Assembly (NCBI RefSeq): GCF_900157385.1
Contig: NZ_LT717701.1
Span: 1,027,772 to 1,091,771 of the forward strand
Direction of reading: 5' to 3'
DNA from: Mycobacterium terramassiliense
Lineage (GTDB): Bacteria > Actinomycetota > Actinomycetes > Mycobacteriales > Mycobacteriaceae
Length of the DNA: 64,000 bases
Position 1 is the stretch's first letter. Every line of letters starts with the position of its first letter. Below are positions 34,475 to 43,914 of the stretch, one piece after another. Made by a program: the position numbers and the translations under genes. Under the pieces are notes generated by a model. That model was not told the origin of the DNA. It made no database searches and saw only the letters and a program-made list of their open reading frames with translations.

Positions 34475-35827
34475 TTACCCGTTGCGCTTGCGGTAGCGCA
34501 CCTTGGCCGGCCGGGCGAGCTGGACAACCATCTTGGAGTGGTCGTTGTGGTAGCTGTCGGCCGGCTGGGCCATCTCGAACCGGTACTCGCGCAATAGAAC
34601 CGAGAAGATGGCCTTGATCTGCATCTGGGCGAAAGCGGCCCCCACGCAGCGGTGTCGGCCGGCGCCGAACGGGATCCAGGTCCACCGGTTGACGATGTCG
34701 GCCTGCTCGGGCTTGTTGTAGCGATCGGGCTTGAAGGCGTCCGGATCGGGAAAGTCCTCGGGAATCCGGTTCGAAATCGCCGGGGACGCCGCCACATAGT
34801 CTCCGGCATGGATCGGGAAGCCCTCGACCTCGAACTCGCCCTTGGCGACCCGCATCAGGATGATCAGCGGCGGATGCAATCGCAGTGTTTCCTTGACCAC
34901 GTTGTCCAGCTTCGGAATCGAGCGCAGCGCATGGAAACTCACCGCCTGGCCGTCGGCGTAGAGTTCCTCGAGCTCGGTGAGCACCTCGGCGTAAACATCG
35001 GGGTGGCGGATCAGCTCGATCAACGTCCACGCCGACGTGCCCGAACTGGTGTGGTGCCCCGCGAACATCAGCGAGATGAACATCCCGGTGACCTCGTCGG
35101 CGGAGAAGCGCGGCCTGCCGTCCTCGTCCTTGATCGAGACCAGCACGTCGAGCATGTCGCGGTCGGCCTTGTCCTTCGGCGGATTGGCCAGCCGCTGGTC
35201 CATGATCTCTTGCACCACCGCAACGAGTTTCACGCGTGCTTCATCACGACGCTGGAAGCTCTCGATCGGCAGGTAGGGGTCGACATAGCACAGCGGGTCG
35301 GTGCCGCGTTCCAGCTCGTGGTAGTACTCGGCGAACCGGTGGTCGAGCTGCTCCCGGAACTTCAGCCCGATCAGGCAGGCCGTCGAGGTGTAGATGGTCA
35401 GCTCGGCGAAGAAGTCGAGCAGCTCGATCTCGCCCTCGTCGCCCCAGTTGGCGATCATCTTTTTGACTTCGCCCTCGATGGTGGCGGCGTGGCCCTTCAT
35501 CTGCTCGCCCCGCAGCGCCGAGTTGTGCAGCATCTCCTTGCGCCGCTCGGGGCTGGCATCGAACACCACGCCCTTGCCGAAGATCGGCGTCATGAACGGG
35601 TACGCCTCGGCCTGATCGAGGTCCTCGTCGGCGGAACGGAAGAAGAATTCGTTGGCGCCCGCGCCGGAGAGCAGGATCACGTGCTTGTCGACCAGCTGGA
35701 ACCAGCCGACATCTCCGCATTCATCGCGGACGCGCTTCATCAAACCGATGGGGTCGGTGCGGAACTCCTCGAGGTGGCCGTGCTCTTCTTCGCCGCCGGA
35801 AACCCGCGGCACGATGGCGGTTGTCAT
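34475..35827 (-). CDS. cyp51: Sterol 14-alpha-demethylase CYP51
   Basis: 450 residues against 451 for the M. tuberculosis enzyme. The haem-binding loop is FGAGRHRCVGAAFA, the K-helix is ETLRLHPP, and the I-helix AGHHTSSGTSAW carries the His-Thr proton-relay pair typical of CYP51. It removes the 14-alpha-methyl of lanosterol-type sterols in vitro; the physiological substrate in mycobacteria is unknown. The ATG overlaps the SDR stop (ATGA). Confidence 0.95.
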   Translation of the reverse strand: MTTAIVPRVSGGEEEHGHLEEFRTDPIGLMKRVRDECGDVGWFQLVDKHVILLSGAGANEFFFRSADEDLDQAEAYPFMTPIFGKGVVFDASPERRKEMLHNSALRGEQMKGHAATIEGEVKKMIANWGDEGEIELLDFFAELTIYTSTACLIGLKFREQLDHRFAEYYHELERGTDPLCYVDPYLPIESFQRRDEARVKLVAVVQEIMDQRLANPPKDKADRDMLDVLVSIKDEDGRPRFSADEVTGMFISLMFAGHHTSSGTSAWTLIELIRHPDVYAEVLTELEELYADGQAVSFHALRSIPKLDNVVKETLRLHPPLIILMRVAKGEFEVEGFPIHAGDYVAASPAISNRIPEDFPDPDAFKPDRYNKPEQADIVNRWTWIPFGAGRHRCVGAAFAQMQIKAIFSVLLREYRFEMAQPADSYHNDHSKMVVQLARPAKVRYRKRNG

Positions 35828-36648
35828 GAGTCCAATGCCTTTTCGTCGAGTGCGAGCTTCTGGCGATCTTTCTTGTCGGCCAACGGGGCTTCGGGCTGCA
35901 GCTCCATGTTCGCGATGAAGCCACCGCGCGGGGTCTCGGCGACGAACGTGATGGCCCGCGCCAAATCCGCCGCCCGCAGGAAGTAGTCGTGGCGGGCCTG
36001 GCCCCACTTGGCCCAGTCTTCGAGTGCGGGGCCGACCTTCTCGGCCGGCAGGCTCCAGCCCATCGATGTCTTCGTCGGGCCGGGGTGCACGATCGAGGCC
36101 CGCACGCCGGTGCCCTCGAGCTCCATCTGGAAGTTGGTGACCATCGCGACGAGCGCGGCTTTGGCCGCGCCGTAGGCGCCCATGTGCGGCCGCTGGCGCA
36201 GGGCCACGTCGGAGCCGACGAAGATCAAATCGCCGCGCTGCCGCTCCAGCATGCCGGGCAGCACGGCGGCGGCCAGCCGGTTGGCGCCGACGAGGTGGAT
36301 CTGCAGCTGCGACTCGAACTCGTCGGTGGTGATCTCGGCCAGTTTGCCGAAGTACGTGTCGCCCGCGCCGGCCACCAGCACCTCGATGTCGCCCAGCGCG
36401 TCGACAGACTGTGCGACAAAGGATTTCACCGAATTCGGGTCGGTGACGTCCAGGTGGAATCCGACCGCCTCGCCGCCTTCGGCGTTGATCTTGCCGACGA
36501 TGTCGTTGAGCTTCTCCACCCGGCGGGCGCCCAGCGCGACCGGGAAGCCGTGCGCCGCGAGCTCGATGGCGGTGGCCTCTCCGATGCCGGACGAGGCGCC
36601 GGCCACGATCGCCGGCCGGCGTTCGGGCAACGGGTCAAAGCGGGGCAT
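35824..36648 (-). CDS. Short-chain dehydrogenase/reductase (Rv0765c-like)
   Basis: 274 residues. The NAD(P) motif is GASSGIGEA at about residue 17; catalytic residues are in GSDVALRQRPHMGAYGAAKAA (Ser, then YxxxK). It has the long C-terminus usual for this subgroup. It is followed one base later (36649) by the cyp123 stop, and overlaps cyp51, so the four genes are translationally linked. Probably acts on an alcohol or ketone made by the P450s. Confidence 0.9.
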   Translation of the reverse strand: MPRFDPLPERRPAIVAGASSGIGEATAIELAAHGFPVALGARRVEKLNDIVGKINAEGGEAVGFHLDVTDPNSVKSFVAQSVDALGDIEVLVAGAGDTYFGKLAEITTDEFESQLQIHLVGANRLAAAVLPGMLERQRGDLIFVGSDVALRQRPHMGAYGAAKAALVAMVTNFQMELEGTGVRASIVHPGPTKTSMGWSLPAEKVGPALEDWAKWGQARHDYFLRAADLARAITFVAETPRGGFIANMELQPEAPLADKKDRQKLALDEKALDS

Positions 36649-37875
36649 TCAGCGGACCTCCACGCTCATGGGTAGGTGAGCGAATCCGCGGACATTGCTG
36701 GAGTGGACGCGGACGGCGTTGGCCTCGTCCACCTGATATCCGCGGATTCGCTTGAACAACTCGCTCAGCGCGACCCGGGCCTCCATCCGCGCCAGGTGCG
36801 CGCCCAGGCAGAAGTGTGCGCCGCTACCGAAACTCAATAGCTTGGGCCCGATTTCGCGCCCGATCACATAGTCGTCCGGGTTGTCGAAGACCCGCTCGTC
36901 GCGATGGCCCGAACCGGGCAGCAGCAGCAGGACGTCGCCCTCGGGGATCGTGGTGCCGTAGAGAGTGAGTTCCCCGGCCACGGTGCGGGCCAGGATCTGG
37001 CTCGAGGTGTCGTAGCGCAGGGTCTCCTCGACCCACGGTGGCACCCGGGACAGGTCGGCGTAGACCGGGGCCAGCTGATCGGGGTTTCGGTGCCCCCAAA
37101 ACGCCGCGTTGGCAAGCAGTTTGGTGGTGGTCTCGTTGCCGGCGATCACCATCAGGAACATGAAGCCGAGCACCTCGTCGTCGGTGAGCCGGTCGCCGTC
37201 GATCTCGGCCTCCAGCAGCGCCGACGTCAGGTCATCGGTCAGCATCTTGCGCCGCTCGGCCACCATCCCCTGGTAGTAGACGATCAGGTTGAGGGACGCC
37301 TCGACCGCCTCCGGTGGCACGTCGGTGACGCCCTCGGCGCGGTGCATCACGCCGTCGGCCCAGGCCCGGACCTGGACCCGATCCGGCTCGGGGACGCCCA
37401 TCAACTCGGAGATGACGTCCATGGGCAGCTTGCCGGCGAACTCGTCGACGTAGTCGACCGTGCCGTCCGCCGAAGACCGGGCCTTGTCCAGCATCGTGTC
37501 GAGGTGCTGGGTCGCGATCTCGGTGACACGGGGTTCCAGCTCCCGAATCCGCCTGGGGGTGAACCCTTTCGAGACCAACGTCCGCAGCCGCAGGTGGGCG
37601 GGATCGTCCATCGCCAGGAATGACATCGTCTTGGACGCGTGCGGGCCGCGCGACGCGGGATCCAGCGAGACGCCGTACTTGTTGGACAGCGTCGTGCTGT
37701 TGCGGAAGCCTTGGAGCACATCCTGGTGCCGCGACAGCGCCCAGAACTTCAACTCGTCGTTGCGATACAGCGGCGCCTCGTCGCGCAGCCGCTGGTAATA
37801 CGGATACGGATCCTCGTGGAAGTCGTAGTCGTAGGGATCCAGGACCAGCTCGTGGTCGCCGACGTGCACGGTCAT
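36649..37875 (-). CDS. cyp123: Cytochrome P450 CYP123
   Basis: 408 residues. Haem loop FGSGAHFCLGAHLA, I-helix VIAGNETTTKLL with the acid-alcohol-like ET pair, K-helix ETLRYDTSS. The position between the TetR and SDR genes matches Rv0766c. The substrate is unknown. It starts directly after the TetR stop. Confidence 0.92.
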   Translation of the reverse strand: MTVHVGDHELVLDPYDYDFHEDPYPYYQRLRDEAPLYRNDELKFWALSRHQDVLQGFRNSTTLSNKYGVSLDPASRGPHASKTMSFLAMDDPAHLRLRTLVSKGFTPRRIRELEPRVTEIATQHLDTMLDKARSSADGTVDYVDEFAGKLPMDVISELMGVPEPDRVQVRAWADGVMHRAEGVTDVPPEAVEASLNLIVYYQGMVAERRKMLTDDLTSALLEAEIDGDRLTDDEVLGFMFLMVIAGNETTTKLLANAAFWGHRNPDQLAPVYADLSRVPPWVEETLRYDTSSQILARTVAGELTLYGTTIPEGDVLLLLPGSGHRDERVFDNPDDYVIGREIGPKLLSFGSGAHFCLGAHLARMEARVALSELFKRIRGYQVDEANAVRVHSSNVRGFAHLPMSVEVR

Positions 37876-38502
37876 CTAAGTACCTGTCTCCTCGCTGGCG
37901 GCGCCCAAGATGAGTCCCGCCACGTCGCCAAGGCGGTCGGCTATCTCGCGGTAGGTGAGCTGCCCGCTGGCGGCCTGCACCAGGGCGCCGAAAAACGCCA
38001 TCTCGAGCGCGGATACGGTGGCCGCGTCGGCGCCCGGACCGATCGCCGAGGCGATGCGGCGGTGAATTTCCGCCCCAATTCGGTCGCGTGCCGCACACAC
38101 GGCGGGATCGGTCCCGCCCCCCAGCAGCGCCGCCGTGCACGCCGCGCCGACCTCGGGTTCGTCGGCGACCACCAGCGCCAGATGGCGCAATACCTTGTCC
38201 ACGCGGGTGGGCATGGGGTCGTTCACGTCGGTGAAGTAGGGGACCTGCCGCACCAGGTCGAGGTAGACCTCGGCGATCAGATGGTTCTTCGACGAGAAGT
38301 AGGTGTACGCGGTGGCCGGGGCCACTTTGGCGCGGGCCGCCACCGCGCGCACCGTCAGGTCGGCGTATGACTTCTCGCGCAGGGTTTCTATGCCGGCCGC
38401 GAGGACCTTGCGGAAGGTCTCCTCCTGGCGGCGGTTGCGCAAAGTCGCTCCGGCCTGACGGTCGGCGTGGGATGCGATCGTAACCGGTGCATCGCTGGAC
38501 AC
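37876..38502 (-). CDS. TetR-family regulator (Rv0767c-like)
   Basis: 208 residues. N-terminal helix-turn-helix domain (about 22-70; RAVAARAKVAPATAYTYFSS) and a helical ligand domain with FFGALVQAASGQL. It is the first gene of the P450 operon and divergent from aldA, with about 210 bp between, so it probably represses both sides. The 5' end is set by the ATG at 38502; the downstream MTIAS-like alternative is not supported. Confidence 0.88.
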   Translation of the reverse strand: MSSDAPVTIASHADRQAGATLRNRRQEETFRKVLAAGIETLREKSYADLTVRAVAARAKVAPATAYTYFSSKNHLIAEVYLDLVRQVPYFTDVNDPMPTRVDKVLRHLALVVADEPEVGAACTAALLGGGTDPAVCAARDRIGAEIHRRIASAIGPGADAATVSALEMAFFGALVQAASGQLTYREIADRLGDVAGLILGAASEETGT

Positions 38503-38713
38503 ATGTCCAAGCTATCGGATGTCGGCGACGGGAAGCAAGACTGGTTTGCAAATACCCAGCTTAATCGGGTAAGTCGCCGGTGGTTGTGGTGGCCGGCGCG
38601 ATCCGCTCTTGCACCGCCGACGACCTGGCGACTATGGTTCGATGCGACTATATCGGACAACTGTCCACTCAATCGGCATGCATCACTGAGCCGCGCAAAG
38701 ACGGGAGCGGGAG
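38503..38713. promoter_or_regulatory. Divergent TetR / aldA promoter region
   Basis: The 211 bp between the two divergent operons should hold both promoters and the TetR operator. TATGGTTCGATGCGACTATAT around 38631-38651 is AT-rich and could be part of it. I do not see an unambiguous palindrome. Confidence 0.4.
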
Positions 38714-40183
38714 ATGGCCTTGTTGGCCGACGGCGCGAGCGCACTGTTCATCGACGGGAAGCTGTCGCCGGGCAACGCCGGCACGTTTTCCACGATCAAC
38801 CCGGCAACCGAAGAAGTGCTCGGAGTTGCCGCCGACGCCGACGCCGACGACATGGGTCGCGCCATCGACGCCGCGCGGCGGGCCTTCGACGACACGGACT
38901 GGTCCCGCAACACCGAGCTGAGGGTTCGGTGTGTGCGGCAGTTGCGCGGGGCGATGCAGCAGCACCTCGAAGAGCTGCGCGACCTGACCATCGCCGAAGT
39001 CGGCGCGCCGCGAATGCTCACCAGCATCGCCCAGCTGGAGGTCCCGGTAAACGACCTGGCATTCGCGGCCGACACCGCCGAATCGTACGAGTACAGCCAG
39101 GATCTCGGCGAGGCGTCGCCGATGGGCATCCCCACCCGGCGCACCATCGCCCGAGAGGCCGTCGGTGTCGTCGGCGCCATTACCCCGTGGAACTTCCCCC
39201 ACCAGATCAACCTCGCCAAGATCGGGCCGGCGCTGGCCGCCGGGAACACCGTCGTCTTGAAGCCCGCCCCCGACACCCCCTGGTGCGCCGCCGTGCTGGG
39301 CGAGCTCATCGCCGAGCACACCGACTTTCCGCCCGGCGTGATCAACATCGTCACCTCCAGCGACCACGGCGTGGGCGCGCTGTTGGCCAAAGACCCTCGG
39401 GTGGATATGGTTTCGTTCACCGGATCGACCGCCACCGGCCGCAGCGTGATGGCCGACGGCGCGGCCACCATCAAAAAGGTCTTCCTCGAGTTGGGCGGCA
39501 AGTCGGCGTTCATCGTCCTCGACGACGCCGACCTGGGCGGCGCGGTGGGCGTGGCGGGCTTCTCGGTCTGCATGCACGCCGGGCAGGGATGCGCAATCAC
39601 CACCCGGCTGGTGGTGCCGCGGGCGCGGTACGACGAAGCGGTCTGGATCGCGGCCGCGACGATGGGCGGCATCAAGGCCGGTGACCCCACCGACCCCGGA
39701 ACCATCTGCGGGCCAGTGATTTCGGCGCGCCAGCGGGATCGGATACAGGGCTATCTCGACTCGGCGATCGCCGAGGGCGGGACGTTCGCGTGCGGAGGCG
39801 GGCGGCCGGCCGACCGCGGCGTCGGTTTCTTCATCGAGCCCACCGTGATCGCGGGCCTGGGCAACGACGCCCGCTGCGCCCGGGAGGAGATCTTCGGCCC
39901 GGTCCTGACGGTGATTCCGCACGACGGCGACGACGACGCCGTGCGCATCGCCAACGACTCGCCATACGGATTGTCGGGCACCGTGTTCGGTGCCGACCCG
40001 GAGCGGGCGGCCAGGGTTGCCGCGCGAGTCCGCGCGGGCACGATCAATGTCAATGGCGGCGTGTGGTATTCGGCCGATGCGCCATTCGGCGGTTACAAGC
40101 AATCCGGCAACGGTCGCGAGATGGGCCTGGCCGGTTTCGAGGAGTACCTGGAGATCAAGACCATCGCGACAGCGGTTAACTAG
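38714..40183 (+). CDS. aldA: Aldehyde dehydrogenase AldA
   Basis: 489 residues. Motifs: NAD-binding FTGSTATGRSVM, general-base Glu in LELGGKSA, catalytic Cys in GQGCAITTRL, and EEIFGPVL near the end. NAD-dependent oxidation of an aldehyde to the acid. GGGAG before the ATG. It is the first of four plus-strand genes that run opposite the P450 operon, and matches Rv0768. The aldehyde is likely the product of AdhB. Confidence 0.93.
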   Translation: MALLADGASALFIDGKLSPGNAGTFSTINPATEEVLGVAADADADDMGRAIDAARRAFDDTDWSRNTELRVRCVRQLRGAMQQHLEELRDLTIAEVGAPRMLTSIAQLEVPVNDLAFAADTAESYEYSQDLGEASPMGIPTRRTIAREAVGVVGAITPWNFPHQINLAKIGPALAAGNTVVLKPAPDTPWCAAVLGELIAEHTDFPPGVINIVTSSDHGVGALLAKDPRVDMVSFTGSTATGRSVMADGAATIKKVFLELGGKSAFIVLDDADLGGAVGVAGFSVCMHAGQGCAITTRLVVPRARYDEAVWIAAATMGGIKAGDPTDPGTICGPVISARQRDRIQGYLDSAIAEGGTFACGGGRPADRGVGFFIEPTVIAGLGNDARCAREEIFGPVLTVIPHDGDDDAVRIANDSPYGLSGTVFGADPERAARVAARVRAGTINVNGGVWYSADAPFGGYKQSGNGREMGLAGFEEYLEIKTIATAVN

Positions 40184-40197
40184 AGGAGCTTGAGAGC

Positions 40198-40947
40198 ATG
40201 CGATTCGAGGACAAGGTCGCCATCGTCACCGGGTCGGGTGGCGGCATCGGTCAGGCGTACGCCGAGGCGCTGGCCCGTGAAGGCGCCGCGGTTGTCGTGG
40301 CCGACATCAAGGCCGAGGCGGCCGAGGGGGTGGCCAAGCAGATCGTCGCCGACGGTGGCACGGCGCTGGCCGTTCCGGTCGACGTGTCCGACCCGGCGTC
40401 GGCCAAGGCGATGGCCGACCGCACGCTGGCCGAATTCGGCGGCATCGACTACCTGGTCAACAACGCGGCGATCTTCGGGGGCATGAAGCTGGATTTCCTG
40501 CTCACGGTCGACCCCGAGTACTACAAGAAGTTCATGAGCGTGAACCTCGACGGCGCGCTGTGGTGCACCCGCGCGGTGTACAAGAAGATGGCCAAGCGCG
40601 GCGGCGGGGCGATCGTCAACCAGTCGTCCACCGCCGCGTGGCTGTACTCGAACTTCTACGGCCTGGCCAAGGTCGGCATCAACGGCCTGACCCAACAGCT
40701 ATCCCGCGAACTCGGCGGCCAGAACATCCGGATCAACGCGATCGCGCCCGGGCCCATCGACACCGAGGCCAACCGGACCACCACGCCGCAAGAGATGGTC
40801 GCCGACATCGTCAAGGGTCTTCCCTTGTCGCGCATGGGAACTCCGGCGGACGTCGTCGGGATGTGCCTATTTCTGTTGTCCGACGAGGCGTCGTGGATCA
40901 CCGGGCAGGTTTTCAACGTCGACGGCGGGCAGATAATTCGATCATGA
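40198..40947 (+). CDS. Short-chain dehydrogenase (Rv0769-like)
   Basis: 249 residues. GSGGGIGQAYAE nucleotide loop, NNAAIFGG, catalytic Ser in NQSSTAAW and YGLAK (YxxxK). Classical 250-residue SDR with the usual end GQVFNVDGGQ. AGGAGCTTGAGAGC ahead of the ATG gives a good ribosome site. It overlaps the next gene by four bases. Confidence 0.92.
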   Translation: MRFEDKVAIVTGSGGGIGQAYAEALAREGAAVVVADIKAEAAEGVAKQIVADGGTALAVPVDVSDPASAKAMADRTLAEFGGIDYLVNNAAIFGGMKLDFLLTVDPEYYKKFMSVNLDGALWCTRAVYKKMAKRGGGAIVNQSSTAAWLYSNFYGLAKVGINGLTQQLSRELGGQNIRINAIAPGPIDTEANRTTTPQEMVADIVKGLPLSRMGTPADVVGMCLFLLSDEASWITGQVFNVDGGQIIRS

Positions 40948-41801
40948 GCAACGATCTGAGGCTTGGGTACATCGGCCTGGGCAACATGGGCGCCCCGATG
41001 GCCACGAAGATGACCGAATGGCCTGGTGGGGTGACGGTTTACGACATCCGGACGGAGGCGATGACGCCGCTGGCCGAGAAGGGCGCCAGCCTGGCCGACA
41101 GCGTCGCCGACGTCGCCGCCGCGGACATCATCCACGTCACCGTCCTGGACGATGCGCAGGTGCGGGAGGTCGTGGGCGAACTGGCGGTACACGCCAAGCC
41201 CGGTAGCGTCATCGCGATCCACTCGACCATCGGCGACACCACAGCCGTAGAACTGGCCCGCGAGCTCAAACCACGGGGCATTCACATCGTCGACGCACCG
41301 GTCAGCGGTGGCGCGGCTGCCGCCGCGGAAGGCGAGCTGGCCACGATGGTGGGCGCCGAGCGCGAGGTGTACGAACGGATCAAGCCGGCCTTCAAACACT
41401 GGGCGGCGATGGTGGTCCACGCCGGGGAGCCCGGCGCGGGGACGCGAATGAAGCTGGCCCGCAACATGTTGACGTTCACGTCGTATGTCGCGGCCTGCGA
41501 GGCCATGAAACTGGCCGAGGCGGCCGGGCTCGATCTGCAGGCGCTGGGCCGGGTGGTGCGTCACACCGACGCGCTCACCGGTGGGCCGGGGGCGATCATG
41601 GTCCGCGATGACATGAAAGACCTTCAGCCGGAACACTTCCTGTACCAACCGTTTATGCACACCCGTGGTCTGGGGGAGAAGGACCTGAGCCTGGCGCTGG
41701 GTTTGGGTGAGGCATTGTCGGTCGACTTGCCGCTGGCCCGGTTGGCTTTTGGAAGCTTGGCCGCCGGCCTTGGGGTGCCGCACACGGAGAAAGAGACCTA
41801 A
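40944..41801 (+). CDS. 3-hydroxyisobutyrate dehydrogenase-family protein (Rv0770-like)
   Basis: 285 residues. N-terminal Rossmann GYIGLGNMGAPMA, substrate motif DAPVSGGAAAA, catalytic Lys in GTRMKLARNML. Beta-hydroxyacid dehydrogenases oxidise 3-hydroxyacids to semialdehydes. The ATGA start overlaps the SDR stop; the next gene begins right after the stop. Confidence 0.9.
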   Translation: MSNDLRLGYIGLGNMGAPMATKMTEWPGGVTVYDIRTEAMTPLAEKGASLADSVADVAAADIIHVTVLDDAQVREVVGELAVHAKPGSVIAIHSTIGDTTAVELARELKPRGIHIVDAPVSGGAAAAAEGELATMVGAEREVYERIKPAFKHWAAMVVHAGEPGAGTRMKLARNMLTFTSYVAACEAMKLAEAAGLDLQALGRVVRHTDALTGGPGAIMVRDDMKDLQPEHFLYQPFMHTRGLGEKDLSLALGLGEALSVDLPLARLAFGSLAAGLGVPHTEKET

Positions 41802-42236
41802 ATGGACGAGCTGCGCCGCAAGGGCCTCGAGAAGATGAACGAGGTCTACGGCTGGGAGATGCCCAACATCGAGGGCGACGCGTACTTCGACCTGACCGTC
41901 GATCACCTGTTCGGCAGCATCTGGACGCGACCGGGTTTGTCGATGCGCGACAAGCGCATCATGACGCTGACGGCGGTGACCGCGATCGGGAATCGCGACC
42001 TGGCCGAGATCCAGATCAACGCCGCGCTGCTCAACGGCGAACTCAGCGAGACCGAGCTGAAGGAGATGGCCGTCTTCCTGACCCACTATCTCGGCTTCCC
42101 GCTGGGTTCGGCGCTCAACGGCGCCGTCGACGCCGTCGTGGCGAAGCGCAAGAAGGCCGCGGCGAAGGGCGCCGGAGAGGACAAGAAGGCCAACGTGGAC
42201 GCCGCGTTGAAGATGCACTCGGGTGATAAGGACTGA
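41802..42236 (+). CDS. Carboxymuconolactone decarboxylase-family protein (Rv0771-like)
   Basis: 144 residues, all-helical CMD fold (SIWTRPGLSMRDKRIMTLTA, ALLNGELSETELKEM, HYLGFPLGSALN) with a Lys-rich tail. There is no CxxC, so it is not an AhpD-type peroxidase; a decarboxylase or isomerase role on lactones fits the pathway. It closes the plus-strand operon and is followed by a strong inverted repeat. Confidence 0.87.
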   Translation: MDELRRKGLEKMNEVYGWEMPNIEGDAYFDLTVDHLFGSIWTRPGLSMRDKRIMTLTAVTAIGNRDLAEIQINAALLNGELSETELKEMAVFLTHYLGFPLGSALNGAVDAVVAKRKKAAAKGAGEDKKANVDAALKMHSGDKD

Positions 42237-42241
42237 CCCGC

Positions 42242-42299
42242 CGAGCAGACGCAGAATCGCGTGCTTCGAGGCGAAAATGTGCGATTTTGCGTCTGCTCG
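42242..42299. terminator. Strong inverted repeat, probable bidirectional terminator or repeated element
   Basis: Arms 42242-42260 (CGAGCAGACGCAGAATCGC) and 42281-42299 match as reverse complements at 18 of 19 positions, around a 20-base loop. It sits between two convergent genes (stops at 42236 and 42315). No U-tract follows on either side. The unusually conserved arms may also belong to a dispersed mycobacterial repeat. Confidence 0.75.
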
Positions 42300-42314
42300 C
42301 GGTGATGACGGACC

Positions 42315-43400
<1,086 letters not shown>

Positions 43401-43482
43401 GGCGGCCGCTTTCTGGTAGATTGTACGATTATGCGTTTGTTCCGTTCTAAACTAGTTCACGACTGAACGATCTGGCAAGTCG

Positions 43483-43890
43483 ATGTCAGCGGTTGATGCG
43501 GCCAAAATCTGGTCGCTGAACTACCGGGTGCTGGTCTCGGTCATCGCGTGCGCCGAGCCCGAAATCTGCGCGCTCGGCCTCGAGTCCAAGGAGCTGTTCC
43601 TGCTCGCCGAGATCGACGAGCATCCCTACCCCGCCGAATTGGCCGCGGCGTTGAGCATGCCCAAGGCGACGGTGACGGTCTACCTGAAACGGCTCGAGGC
43701 GGCCGGGTTGGTGCGCCGCGAGATCGACCCCGCCGATCTACGACGCCATCGGCTTCTGCTCACGCCGGCCGGCCGTAAAGCCGCCGCCGACGGCCTCGCG
43801 CTGCTGTCGGCGGAGTTCAACAAGCGGCTGGGCCGTCTCACCGTCGCACAGCAAAAAGAGCTGAAAGGCCTGCTGGAGCGAATTGTCTGA
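43483..43890 (+). CDS. MarR-family regulator
   Basis: 135 residues. Winged helix-turn-helix: LAAALSMPKATVTVYLKRLE recognition region, then the wing RREIDPADLRRHRLLLTPAG with the MarR-typical D-x-R-R. Short N-terminal and C-terminal dimer helices. It is divergent from the aldo/keto reductase and is its likely regulator (inference). Confidence 0.85.
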   Translation: MSAVDAAKIWSLNYRVLVSVIACAEPEICALGLESKELFLLAEIDEHPYPAELAAALSMPKATVTVYLKRLEAAGLVRREIDPADLRRHRLLLTPAGRKAAADGLALLSAEFNKRLGRLTVAQQKELKGLLERIV

Positions 43891-43900
43891 ACGCCTCAGC

Positions 43901-43906
43901 TAGTCT
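43901..43906 (+). promoter_or_regulatory. -10 box of purD, leaderless arrangement
   Basis: TAGTCT ends eight bases before the purD GTG, so the transcript would start at or next to the start codon. There is no ribosome site. The same arrangement precedes purB and purC. Confidence 0.5.
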
Positions 43907-43914
43907 GACGTGTC

